From contig JAGCNJ010000018.1 in NCBI GenBank assembly GCA_017646005.1, forward strand, positions 1-44,418: DNA of 44,418 nucleotides, read 5' to 3'. This document shows, piece after piece, positions 1 through 7,029 of this stretch. A program made the position numbers and the translations under genes. The number at the start of each line of letters is the position of its first letter. Positions within the stretch are counted from its first letter, which is position 1. Source of the DNA: Clostridia bacterium (GTDB lineage Bacteria; Bacillota; Clostridia; Oscillospirales; CAG-272). The notes beneath the pieces are model-generated. The model saw only the letters and a list, made by a program, of their open reading frames with translations, did not search any database and was not told the DNA's origin.

Positions 1-3000
1 GATACGAATACAGGCATATAGTATACTGCATTTCCCAAAGGCGCTGCGTTAAGTGTTGCGTCTGCGCTCATAAAGATTTCTGTTCCACTCTGGCAGGATA
101 CTCTCTTCCAGTATGCGAACACGTAGCCTTCTTCAGGTACTGCTGTAAGCTCCTGAGTGCTTGAGCCGTTTACGTAATCGTTTACGTCTTCTTCTTTATT
201 GCCGTTTACAGAGATGAATCCGCCCTCGCTTGAACTTGCTACAAGCTTTACTGCGATGCTTATGGTTTCATCCATAAATCTTGCTTCGATTTTTGCATCT
301 TTATTTGCTGTATATACGAAGCTTGTTTCACGGGAAAGAAGTACGTTCTTTCCGTCTGTGATATCATACCAACCCTCGAGCTTGTAGCCTGCATTTGCTG
401 TTGCTGTAAGGGTGATATTTGTGCCTGTTACTACCGTTGCAGATATTGATTCAGCTACTTCGCCACCACCAACTGCGACAGTACCGCCGCCGATTGCGGT
501 TACTTTTGTTGTTGTATACTTAACGTAGTTTACAACGCCTGCCTTTTCAAGCTCTGACTCGAAGAAGTCTGCCATTACTCTGTGGCCCTCTGCATTCGGG
601 TGTACACCGTCTGCGTAGTAGGTACTGTTATAGCCTGTTACGGTATCGCCGTCCCAGGTACAGAAGTCCTTGAATGCTTCGTTTCTGTATGCCTTGATTA
701 CAGGGATGTTATATTCTGCGCACGCCTTTTCTATTTCAGCAACGTACTGTGCAAGTGTTTCTCCTGCTTTGTTTGTTGTAGTTGAGAAATATCCGCCGTT
801 CTGGAGGGGTGTCGAGAATACGATGGGCTTATCGGGTGCCTTTTCTATAAGCTTCTCGATAAGTGTACGTACTCCGGGAACAAAGCGGGCGAGTGTGCCT
901 GCATTCTGTCCGAAGTCGTTTGTACCACCCATTACGAAGATAAGATCTGTGTTTTCGGGGATCTGCGATACGCGCTCGATAAAGGATACTTGATTTGAGC
1001 TTCCCGTACCTGCGATATTCGAGCCGCTGAGTCCCTTATTGACTGCTGTGATATAGAGTCTGTCCGCAAGATAGCTATGATAGGTCTTACTTGTCTGGCT
1101 TCCTGCTGTGATAGAGTCACCAAGGAAGGTAATAACAGGCTTTGTTGCCGGAGCGGCAGGTGCATCCGCTACCTTTTCTACCGTGATAGGTGAGATGTCG
1201 GTGACAAAAATCTTGATCTTGTCTGTGTCGACAGCATCCCCGTTAGTTGCGGTGACCAATATCTCCGCATCACCGTTTGCAACTGCTGTGATAACTCCGT
1301 TTTCCACTGTAGCAACACTTGCGTTTGTGCTTTCAAACGTAACTGTTGCTGCTTCATCGGTATCTACGCCGAGTGTGAGCTTACCGCCCACGCTCATTCT
1401 GTACGCGTGCTTGTCAAGGTTGACGTCAACCTTGATTTCCGGCTTCACCTCGCCTGTTATAATATCTCCGCCAACAAGATGATAGCCTGCGGTATCTCCC
1501 GAATTCACAAGGTCTGCACAATAGCCGTACGCATCCTTAAGGTCTTTTGTCAATGCAACCGCCTTAAGATACAGATCATACGAATTTGTATCGGTCGAAT
1601 CAAGCGATGAAAAAGGATAAAATGCAATGTTTGAAACATTGGTACGATCATAATAATCTCTGAACCAAAGCTTCTGCCCCGAAACGTCAATGATAACACT
1701 GTAATAGTTATCACCACTGTTCTTGAGTGCTATCTCTTCCTTGATATCAGCCATGTTGTTGTCTATATAGCGACGTGTGATGCCCGTCATACCATGCGGA
1801 TTTCTGTAGGTCAGCACCATATACGATATATCCGCTTCGCTTTCAATAAGCACCCTACGAGCAGTATTTCCTGCGTCTGTAAAGTCTACGTTATCGGGTG
1901 ATAATCCCATATCCTTTGCGTTTTGTGAGCCTGTACCCGTGAACTTGAAGGCATTTTCAGACTGAATGTATTCTGCTGCCGTGAATTTGCCCGTGTAATT
2001 TACTATGTGCTTTTTCGTATCCTTGTTTGCATAAATATCGAATACTGCTACAGGCTCTTCGGGCGCGTTTACGTCCTTAAATCTTGCTTCAAGCTCTGTC
2101 GCATCCTTAACGAACAATGAATACTCCGCGTTTTCCGTAAGAAGAGTGTCGTTATCGTCGGTCACATCATACCATCCATCGAATTTATAGCCGGTCTCAG
2201 GTTTAGCGAGAAGCTCAATGGTCTCGCCGGCACCGACCTCTTCATCATAGGATGTGAGCGCTTCCCCGCCGTCAACCGTAAAGCTTCCGTTTTCTGCACT
2301 GATCTTTACGTTATAGGTTGTGTCTTCCTTGAATACTGCATTTACTACGGTATCTCCGAGCAAAAGTGTACCGGCAGGAGTATCCCAGCCCGCAAACACC
2401 TTACCTTCGATCTGCGGCTCTGCGGGATACACAAGTCTGTCGCCTACAACAAGATTCTTGGTTGCAAGCAGATTTTCGCCGTCCTTGAATTCAACGGTAG
2501 CAGACTTGAAATATGTATACTTTGCCGCATCTTCTGCTGAAGCAAAGAGCGCTATATAAGCTATATCAAAATAAGAGCCGCTTGCTATTGCGCTGTTGTT
2601 TGAGCCATAGGCTCTCAGGCAGATACCCTTGAACAGATTGTCCTTAAGAGAATTCCAGTCAGTAGAGGCGTCTCCCGAAAGAACTATTGACGAATCTGAG
2701 CTTCCGGTATAATTCTGCTGAAGATCATATACTGTCTCTCCCCAAAGATCGTTATTTTCAAAGGTCGCAAACGCCTTATCGTATACACGGATATCCTTGG
2801 TGCCGTTATTGATCCAAACACCAACCTGAGGAGCATTATTGGTGGAATTTGTTCTGTATCCGATCTTAACGTATCTTACATCGTCAAGCTTCAAGGTTGT
2901 ATTTTTTACCTTAAGCTCATATCTTACCGCATCAATGACCTTGGTTATATCACCGGGCAAAAGATGCTGATATGCATACTTTGTCGATACGTTTATTACC

Positions 3001-3674
3001 TCCGAGCTGCCTGTCGGGAACTTATTTGTTCCCTTATCTATTCCAACGCTTAAGGAATTTGCTTCATAAAGTGCCACAGGCACTATACCTGTGCCCTCTG
3101 TTGTCATAGATATCTTACCGCTTACTACAGATACAAGCTCTGACACCTCTGAAGCGGGCTTTGATTCCTGAGTATCGTCCTGTGTGATAAGTGAAGTTAC
3201 CTTGACAGATATCGGATAATCAAGTGATCTTACGCTTAAAGGTACCTTGAAATTAAGTGTCATAAGCGTTCCAGTTGAATAGAACTGTGTTGCAACGGTG
3301 GTTGCAACATACATTATCTTGTAGGGGTTCTTGGCAAGGTCTGTGCTGAGTGCTGAGCTTATATTGTACTCTGAAACATTCCCCTCGGAAATCGGGAATA
3401 TCTCGCCCTCTGTCCACCCGATGAGTGTGATCGCCTCATCGTAGGTCACCTCTGCCGTTATTGAAACAAGACCTGCGTTTTTTGTCAGATTAACAGGGAC
3501 GGATACGTTATAATATCCGTCTGTTGCGTCGTTTTTGTCCATATCCACGCTAACGCTTCCGATTTCAAGCGCGTATGCAATACTGTCGCTCGCGCTTACG
3601 GGTATTATGCAATAAAGCATTGCAAAAACAACAATGAACGAAACGATACGCAATACGGTACTGTATTTTGCCAT
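1..3674 (-). CDS. Large secreted SGNH-hydrolase multidomain protein (3' end outside window)
   Basis: This reading frame is open from an ATG at 3674 to the left edge: 1224 codons with no stop, so the C-terminus is missing. It starts with a signal peptide (basic start, hydrophobic run about 8-25, VSA-S). Residues about 30-170 look like a cohesin-type beta-sandwich. InlB/Listeria-Bacteroides-type repeats with an FDGWYD-like core lie near residue 497 and again near 1097. A Big2-like Ig domain lies near 750-815. An SGNH/GDSL esterase domain follows, with GDS at 852-854 (nucleophile Ser854), GGTND at 916-920 and DGVH at 1022-1025 (Asp/His of the triad). The start has an AAGGAGGCA ribosome site. A deacylase acting on extracellular glycans is inferred from the family; the substrate is unknown. 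No surface anchor is visible in the part present. It resembles the SLH-anchored enzyme at 31149-33881 in layout. Confidence 0.85.
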   Translation of the reverse strand, partial: MAKYSTVLRIVSFIVVFAMLYCIIPVSASDSIAYALEIGSVSVDMDKNDATDGYYNVSVPVNLTKNAGLVSITAEVTYDEAITLIGWTEGEIFPISEGNVSEYNISSALSTDLAKNPYKIMYVATTVATQFYSTGTLMTLNFKVPLSVRSLDYPISVKVTSLITQDDTQESKPASEVSELVSVVSGKISMTTEGTGIVPVALYEANSLSVGIDKGTNKFPTGSSEVINVSTKYAYQHLLPGDITKVIDAVRYELKVKNTTLKLDDVRYVKIGYRTNSTNNAPQVGVWINNGTKDIRVYDKAFATFENNDLWGETVYDLQQNYTGSSDSSIVLSGDASTDWNSLKDNLFKGICLRAYGSNNSAIASGSYFDIAYIALFASAEDAAKYTYFKSATVEFKDGENLLATKNLVVGDRLVYPAEPQIEGKVFAGWDTPAGTLLLGDTVVNAVFKEDTTYNVKISAENGSFTVDGGEALTSYDEEVGAGETIELLAKPETGYKFDGWYDVTDDNDTLLTENAEYSLFVKDATELEARFKDVNAPEEPVAVFDIYANKDTKKHIVNYTGKFTAAEYIQSENAFKFTGTGSQNAKDMGLSPDNVDFTDAGNTARRVLIESEADISYMVLTYRNPHGMTGITRRYIDNNMADIKEEIALKNSGDNYYSVIIDVSGQKLWFRDYYDRTNVSNIAFYPFSSLDSTDTNSYDLYLKAVALTKDLKDAYGYCADLVNSGDTAGYHLVGGDIITGEVKPEIKVDVNLDKHAYRMSVGGKLTLGVDTDEAATVTFESTNASVATVENGVITAVANGDAEILVTATNGDAVDTDKIKIFVTDISPITVEKVADAPAAPATKPVITFLGDSITAGSQTSKTYHSYLADRLYITAVNKGLSGSNIAGTGSSNQVSFIERVSQIPENTDLIFVMGGTNDFGQNAGTLARFVPGVRTLIEKLIEKAPDKPIVFSTPLQNGGYFSTTTNKAGETLAQYVAEIEKACAEYNIPVIKAYRNEAFKDFCTWDGDTVTGYNSTYYADGVHPNAEGHRVMADFFESELEKAGVVNYVKYTTTKVTAIGGGTVAVGGGEVAESISATVVTGTNITLTATANAGYKLEGWYDITDGKNVLLSRETSFVYTANKDAKIEARFMDETISIAVKLVASSSEGGFISVNGNKEEDVNDYVNGSSTQELTAVPEEGYVFAYWKRVSCQSGTEIFMSADATLNAAPLGNAVYYMPVFV

Positions 3675-3718
3675 GAGTAGTGCCTCCTTGAGTTTAGAAT
3701 ATAAATTTATACACAATA

Positions 3719-3747
3719 ATTATATCACTATACTGCAAAACGCACAA
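3719..3747 (-). promoter_or_regulatory. Sigma-A promoter of the large SGNH-hydrolase gene
   Basis: On the minus strand, TTGTGC (3742-3747) and TATAAT (3719-3724) are separated by 17 bases. They lie about 45 bases upstream of the ATG at 3674. The -10 is a perfect match and the -35 is moderate. Confidence 0.6.
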
Positions 3748-3786
3748 TACAAAAAGCGCATAAAAATTGTCAGTTTTTTTGACACA

Positions 3787-5220
3787 TCATTCGTTTATCA
3801 TAACTCTGACAAGCTCATCAATTCGCATAAACGAGCCTATGTCCATATGCTCATTCGGAGTATGAGCATCGTTTATCGTAGGACCTACGGAAAGAATATC
3901 CATATCCGGAACGGATGCCTTCACGACTCCGCATTCGAGTCCTGCATGAATCGCCACAACTCTTCCCTCTGCACCCGACAAAAGCTTATACGAATGCTTG
4001 AATATCTGAATAAGCGGAGATTCGGGCGCATACTGCCAGCCAGGATACTGTCCCTCAAAGGCTACTTCAAAGCCGTATTTTTCTGCCTTTTGCGCAAGGC
4101 TTTCCTTCATTGTTTCAAGAGATGCCGCAACTGATGAGCGCATAGACACGGTGATCCGCAGCTTGCCGTCCGATTCCTTGAAGGAGGCAAGGTTTGCAGA
4201 GCTTTCAACAAGCCCCTCCATATCGCGGCTCATAGCATACACGCCGTGATTTATTTCGTTTGCAAGCGCGACTGTGGCTCTTGACATATCGGATGTAAGC
4301 GCTTCGCTTACCGTTTTTGTTTCCTCAACCGTAATGAACAGTCCGCTGTCCTCGTCGATCGCCTTTGCTTTGAGCATGGCTTCAAAATCGGACGCTGTCG
4401 CTTTGAGCGATTCTGTATCTGTAGAGATAACAACTGCTGTGCAGTCGCGCGCTATCGCGTTATCCATGTTGCCGCCGAGAATGCTTACAAGCGTGATCTT
4501 GTCGCCCAAAAGCTTCAAAAGCTTTGACATCGCTACGCAAGCGCTGAGTCTGCCAAGACCGATGTCTGTACCCGAATGACCTCCCTTGAGCCCTCCAAGC
4601 GTGATCTTCGCGCATTTTTTGTCTTCGCTTATCGGTTCACGATCAAGGCTTCGGGTAATTCTGCATCTCACGCCGCCGGCGCTTCCGGCAACTGCTTCAC
4701 CCTCACATTCGGTATCAATGTTTATCATTCTTCTTGCGCTTATCTTCGAATAATCAAAGTTTGTCGCTCCGACAAGTGAGGTCTCCTCACTTGTTGTGAA
4801 CAAGCATTCAATGGTCGGTGCCTTAAAAGCCTTATCATCAAGTATTGCAAGCATTATCGCTACTGCCGCGCCGTCGTCGGCACCGAGAGTCGTGCCGTCC
4901 GCGTAAAGACAGCCGTCCTTCTCTTTTATGCGTATACCGTCTTTAATAAAATCAAACTCGACTTCGGGCTTCTTTTCACAAACCATATCGATATGTCCCT
5001 GCAAAAGCACCGCGGGGCGTGATTCAAAGCCGTTTGAGGCTTCCCGTCTTATAAAAACGTTATCAAAGCTGTCGCGGTAAGAATAAAGACCTCTCTCTTT
5101 AGCAAAGGCTTCGATATAATCGGCAAGAGCCTTTTCATTTCCGGAGCCGTGGGGTATTTCACAGATACGCTCGAAATATTTGTATGCGGGCATATCCTTA
5201 TAGCTTTCATATACGGACAT
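3787..5220 (-). CDS. pepD: Aminoacyl-histidine (Xaa-His) dipeptidase, M20C family
   Basis: This 477-residue protein has the length and motifs of PepD, a cytosolic zinc dipeptidase that splits beta-Ala-His and many other dipeptides. Metal-site motifs are GHID (His76, Asp78), GADDG (Asp115/Asp116) and the EE pair Glu145-Glu146 that supplies the general base. GGHSGTD, from the lid/dimerisation domain, and HAGLECG near the C-terminus are also present. The ATG at 5220 is preceded by GGAGG at good spacing. The gene stands alone between the SGNH gene and the tRNA pair, with its own promoter and an operator-like palindrome. The likely role is recycling of peptides taken up as nutrients. Family assignment is firm; substrate range is inferred. 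Confidence 0.95.
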   Translation of the reverse strand: MSVYESYKDMPAYKYFERICEIPHGSGNEKALADYIEAFAKERGLYSYRDSFDNVFIRREASNGFESRPAVLLQGHIDMVCEKKPEVEFDFIKDGIRIKEKDGCLYADGTTLGADDGAAVAIMLAILDDKAFKAPTIECLFTTSEETSLVGATNFDYSKISARRMINIDTECEGEAVAGSAGGVRCRITRSLDREPISEDKKCAKITLGGLKGGHSGTDIGLGRLSACVAMSKLLKLLGDKITLVSILGGNMDNAIARDCTAVVISTDTESLKATASDFEAMLKAKAIDEDSGLFITVEETKTVSEALTSDMSRATVALANEINHGVYAMSRDMEGLVESSANLASFKESDGKLRITVSMRSSVAASLETMKESLAQKAEKYGFEVAFEGQYPGWQYAPESPLIQIFKHSYKLLSGAEGRVVAIHAGLECGVVKASVPDMDILSVGPTINDAHTPNEHMDIGSFMRIDELVRVMINE

Positions 5221-5256
5221 AAATAATCCTCCGTTATAATGTAATCTGACAAATTT

Positions 5257-5271
5257 TATACTTTAAGTATA
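5257..5271. promoter_or_regulatory. Palindromic operator candidate in the pepD leader
   Basis: TATACTT and AAGTATA form a perfect 7-base inverted repeat around one central base. It sits 15 bases downstream of the pepD -10 box, at about +8 to +22 of the expected transcript and upstream of the ribosome site, where a repressor would block transcription. The binding protein is unknown. Confidence 0.45.
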
Positions 5272-5285
5272 AACATACTCGGTAC

Positions 5286-5314
5286 AGTATACCACATTTT
5301 CTCCAAAAATGCAA
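5286..5314 (-). promoter_or_regulatory. Sigma-A promoter of pepD
   Basis: On the minus strand, TTGCAT (5309-5314) and TATACT (5286-5291) are separated by 17 bases, about 65 bases upstream of the pepD ATG. Confidence 0.7.
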
Positions 5315-5420
5315 GTGGGAGTCAAGAAAACACATTTTGGGTCATCACCGTTTAGTTATTATGTTTATATTATCGCTCATCTTCGATAAGAAAATTATTG
5401 AAAAAAAGTTCAATTTGCTA

Positions 5421-5449
5421 TTGACAACACGCCTCTGTTATGGTATAAT
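5421..5449 (+). promoter_or_regulatory. Consensus sigma-A promoter of the tRNA pair
   Basis: A perfect TTGACA (5421-5426) and a perfect TATAAT (5444-5449) with a 17-base spacer lie 22 bases before the first tRNA. This is as strong as stable-RNA promoters usually are. Confidence 0.9.
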
Positions 5450-5471
5450 ATTTTGCGTTGACAACAAACAC

Positions 5472-5548
5472 GTGCCTTTAGCTCAGCTGGATAGAGCAAC
5501 TGCCTTCTAAGCAGTAGGTCGGGGGTTCGAGTCCCTCAAGGCACGCCA
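5472..5548 (+). tRNA. tRNA-Arg (anticodon TCT)
   Basis: The cloverleaf closes: acceptor GTGCCTT pairs with AAGGCAC, the D-arm is GCTC/GAGC, and the anticodon stem ACTGC/GCAGT encloses loop CTTCTAA, giving anticodon UCU (reads AGA/AGG Arg codons). The T-arm has TTCGAGT, the discriminator is G, and CCA is encoded at 5546-5548. It is transcribed with the tRNA-His that starts three bases later. Confidence 0.95.
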
Positions 5549-5551
5549 TAC

Positions 5552-5629
5552 GGTGGGATTAGCTCAGTTGGTTAGAGCGTCAGGTTGTGGCCCTGAAGGC
5601 CGTCGGTTCGAATCCGATATCTCACCCCA
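5552..5629 (+). tRNA. tRNA-His (anticodon GTG)
   Basis: Acceptor GTGGGAT pairs with ATCTCAC. It carries the histidine hallmark of an extra G(-1) (5552) opposite discriminator C73 (5626), and CCA is encoded at 5627-5629. Anticodon stem TCAGG/CCTGA encloses TTGTGGC, anticodon GUG. The T-loop is TTCGAAT. Confidence 0.95.
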
Positions 5630-5632
5630 TAT

Positions 5633-5672
5633 AAAAAACCTCTTTTGTCTACCAAGACAAGAGAGGTTTTTA
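5633..5672 (+). terminator. Intrinsic terminator of the tRNA operon
   Basis: A 14-base-pair hairpin (AACCTCT...AGAGGTT, one wobble) with loop ACCA is followed by a T tract. It ends the tRNA transcript just before the hairpin array. Confidence 0.88.
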
Positions 5673-5674
5673 TA

Positions 5675-5841
5675 ATGATATCCGTTCTATGCAGAACGGA
5701 TGATATATCTTCGATATGATGTCTGCTTTGCAGATGATATACGCTTCGCGTATGAAGAGAACGGATATTATATCATACTTGCGGTAAGCAAGTATATCAT
5801 GCGGCAGAGCCGTATATCATATTGCGAAAGCAATATATCAT
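5675..5841. repeat. Array of seven short hairpins with constant ATGATAT/ATATCAT spacers
   Basis: Seven small stem-loops follow one another. Stems: TCCGTTC/GAACGGA (5681-5700), ATATC/GATAT (5705-5717), TCTGC/GCAGA (5722-5734), ATACGC/GCGTAT (5739-5753), ATACTTGC/GCAAGTAT (5775-5795), GCGGC/GCCGT (5801-5813) and ATTGC/GCAAT (5821-5834). Loops are short (TTC, TTT, AGA, GAAA, up to 6 bases). Between hairpins the heptamer ATGATAT, or a close variant, recurs. In the left half it reads ATGATAT; in the right half its reverse complement ATATCAT, so the array turns over near 5755-5768, where GAACGGAT from the first hairpin recurs. Stem sequences all differ while pairing is kept. The last ATATCAT touches the -35 box of the next promoter. 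Confidence 0.85.
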
Positions 5842-5869
5842 TGAAAAATGCAACATTTAATGATAAAAT
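5841..5869 (+). promoter_or_regulatory. Sigma-A promoter of the four-helix-bundle/nucleotidyltransferase operon
   Basis: TTGAAA (5841-5846) and TAAAAT (5864-5869) have a 17-base spacer and a TG extension before the -10. The promoter starts exactly where the hairpin array ends, so the array would lie outside this transcript. Confidence 0.65.
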
Positions 5870-5891
5870 TTACTCGAAAGAAGGTGCGTTT

Positions 5892-6245
5892 ATGTCTGAA
5901 AACAAATTATTGGATATGTCTTTTGAATTTGCAGTTGCTATTGTAAATCTTGTCGATGGTGTAACTGCACCCAAAAGTTCTTATATGACCGATCAGCTTG
6001 CAAGATCAGGCACCTCTGTCGGAGCGAATATCCACGAGGCACAGTATGCACAAAGCAAAAAGGATTTTGTTTCAAAATTAGAGATTGCACTCAAGGAGTC
6101 TAACGAAACAAGTTATTGGCTGAAATTGATGTATGAAACAAAAAGAATAGATATTACTACTTATCAATATACCGAGAAATTATGTGGAAATATCCGCAGA
6201 CTTTTGATTGCTTCCTGCAAGACAGCAAAGGAGAATGCAAAATGA
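5892..6245 (+). CDS. Four-helix-bundle protein (S23/23S-rRNA-IVS, Avd-like family)
   Basis: This 117-residue protein is all-helical and has the family signature RSGTSVGANIHEA near residues 38-50. Helices about 5-25, 30-55, 57-85 and 90-115 fit the four-helix bundle of the S23/IVS family, which includes the Avd accessory protein of diversity-generating retroelements; these form basic pentameric barrels that bind nucleic acid. No reverse transcriptase or variable repeat is nearby, so this is not a complete retroelement. The ATG at 5892 is chosen for its AGAAGG site at 7 bases. A longer frame upstream would translate the hairpin array and is not credible. It overlaps the next gene by ATGA, so the two are translationally coupled. 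Base and codon use are more AT-rich than in the flanking genes, suggesting transfer. The function is unknown. Confidence 0.85.
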   Translation: MSENKLLDMSFEFAVAIVNLVDGVTAPKSSYMTDQLARSGTSVGANIHEAQYAQSKKDFVSKLEIALKESNETSYWLKLMYETKRIDITTYQYTEKLCGNIRRLLIASCKTAKENAK

Positions 6246-6901
6246 TTGCTATTGAAAACTTTATGAATATATTTCTCAATGTCTTGAACGATACTTTTAG
6301 AGAGCGTGTTTGGTTTGTTGGTTTACAAGGCAGTTATGGTCGTGACGAAGCAACAGAAACAAGTGACATTGATGTTGTTGTAATTATCGACGAATTGTCT
6401 GCTATGGATATCCAAACTTATAATGATATGTTGGATACTCTGCCTCACAGAGAACTGATTTGTGGTTTTATTTCAGGCAAAGAAGAGATTATGAATTGGG
6501 AGCCATCCGACCTTTTCCAGTTTTGCCACGACACCACACCAATCAAGGGAAGCCTTGACGAAGTAATGGCAGTTATTGACGAAAGTGCTGTGAACAGGGC
6601 AATCAAAATCGGTGTCTGTAATATATACCACGGATGTGCTCACAATATGCTTCATGAAAAAAGCGAAGATATTTTGCGAGGGTTATATAAATCGGCTTCT
6701 TTTGTTGTGCAGGCAATTGCTTACAAGCAAACGGGGAGCTATATCAACCGTCAAAAAGAATTGCTCCAAGTTGTATCTTCCAATGAACAGGTCATTGTTG
6801 AAACATTTATGAATTTGAAAATTGGCGGAGCGATAGATTTTAATTTGATGTCCGAAATATTGTTTTCTTGGTCAAAGAAATGGATTTCAGAAAACAGTTA
6901 A
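6242..6901 (+). CDS. Nucleotidyltransferase-fold protein (DNA-pol-beta/MNT-like)
   Basis: This 219-residue protein has the hallmark nucleotidyltransferase motif near residues 30-48: GSYGR, a short gap, then SDIDVVVII. The two Asp of SDID bind metal and the GS motif binds the nucleotide. A further acidic strand that could supply the third carboxylate is not obvious. The C-terminal half is mostly helical, as in aminoglycoside or lincosamide nucleotidyltransferases and in MNT antitoxins fused to a helical domain. The start is ATG 6242, inside ATGA with the previous stop, with AAAGGAGA upstream. Coupling to an Avd-like helical-bundle gene recalls MNT-HEPN toxin-antitoxin pairs, but the partner is not a HEPN protein (no RxxxxH seen). 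Drug resistance, toxin-antitoxin and defence roles are all open. AT-rich like its partner. Confidence 0.8.
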   Translation: MIAIENFMNIFLNVLNDTFRERVWFVGLQGSYGRDEATETSDIDVVVIIDELSAMDIQTYNDMLDTLPHRELICGFISGKEEIMNWEPSDLFQFCHDTTPIKGSLDEVMAVIDESAVNRAIKIGVCNIYHGCAHNMLHEKSEDILRGLYKSASFVVQAIAYKQTGSYINRQKELLQVVSSNEQVIVETFMNLKIGGAIDFNLMSEILFSWSKKWISENS

Positions 6902-6920
6902 ACTAATTCAAATTTGTGAG

Positions 6921-6961
6921 TAGGTAGATAGATTTACGCATCAAATTGCGTTTTTTACCTA
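6921..6961 (+). terminator. Possible terminator after the nucleotidyltransferase gene
   Basis: Stem ACGCA/TGCGT (6936-6951) is followed by TTTTT (6952-6956), flanked by an outer TAGGTA/TACCTA pairing. The stem is short, so strength is uncertain. Confidence 0.4.
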
Positions 6962-6993
6962 TGTTTACGCACCGTTTACGCGGTCTTTCGCAT

Positions 6994-7027
6994 AAAAAAA
7001 GCACTTGCATCGCAAGTGCTTTTTTTA
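6994..7027. terminator. Bidirectional intrinsic terminator
   Basis: AAAAAAAGCACTTGC-ATC-GCAAGTGCTTTTTTT is a near-perfect hairpin with A and T tracts on both sides. It can end the plus-strand island and the minus-strand anti-sigma gene that stops at 7030. Confidence 0.9.
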
Positions 7028-7029
7028 TT

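Noticed and set aside
3634..4134. A 166-codon plus-strand open frame
   Set aside because: It lies antisense to pepD and the start of the SGNH gene and has no ribosome site or family match.
5675..5841. CRISPR array
   Set aside because: The repeating part is only about 7 bases, the variable parts are self-complementary, no cas genes are near, and the heptamer changes orientation half-way.
5700..5891. An N-terminal extension of the four-helix-bundle gene starting at 5700
   Set aside because: It would translate the hairpin array into low-complexity sequence, lies upstream of the promoter at 5841-5869, and lacks a ribosome site; ATG 5892 has one and fits the family length.
5892..6901. A diversity-generating retroelement
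   Set aside because: Only an Avd-like bundle is present. There is no reverse transcriptase, template or variable repeat, or target gene in the window.
5552..6901. A tRNA-integrated genomic island with att sites
   Set aside because: No integrase and no repeated 3' end of tRNA-His were found downstream; the terminator separates the tRNA from the cassette.
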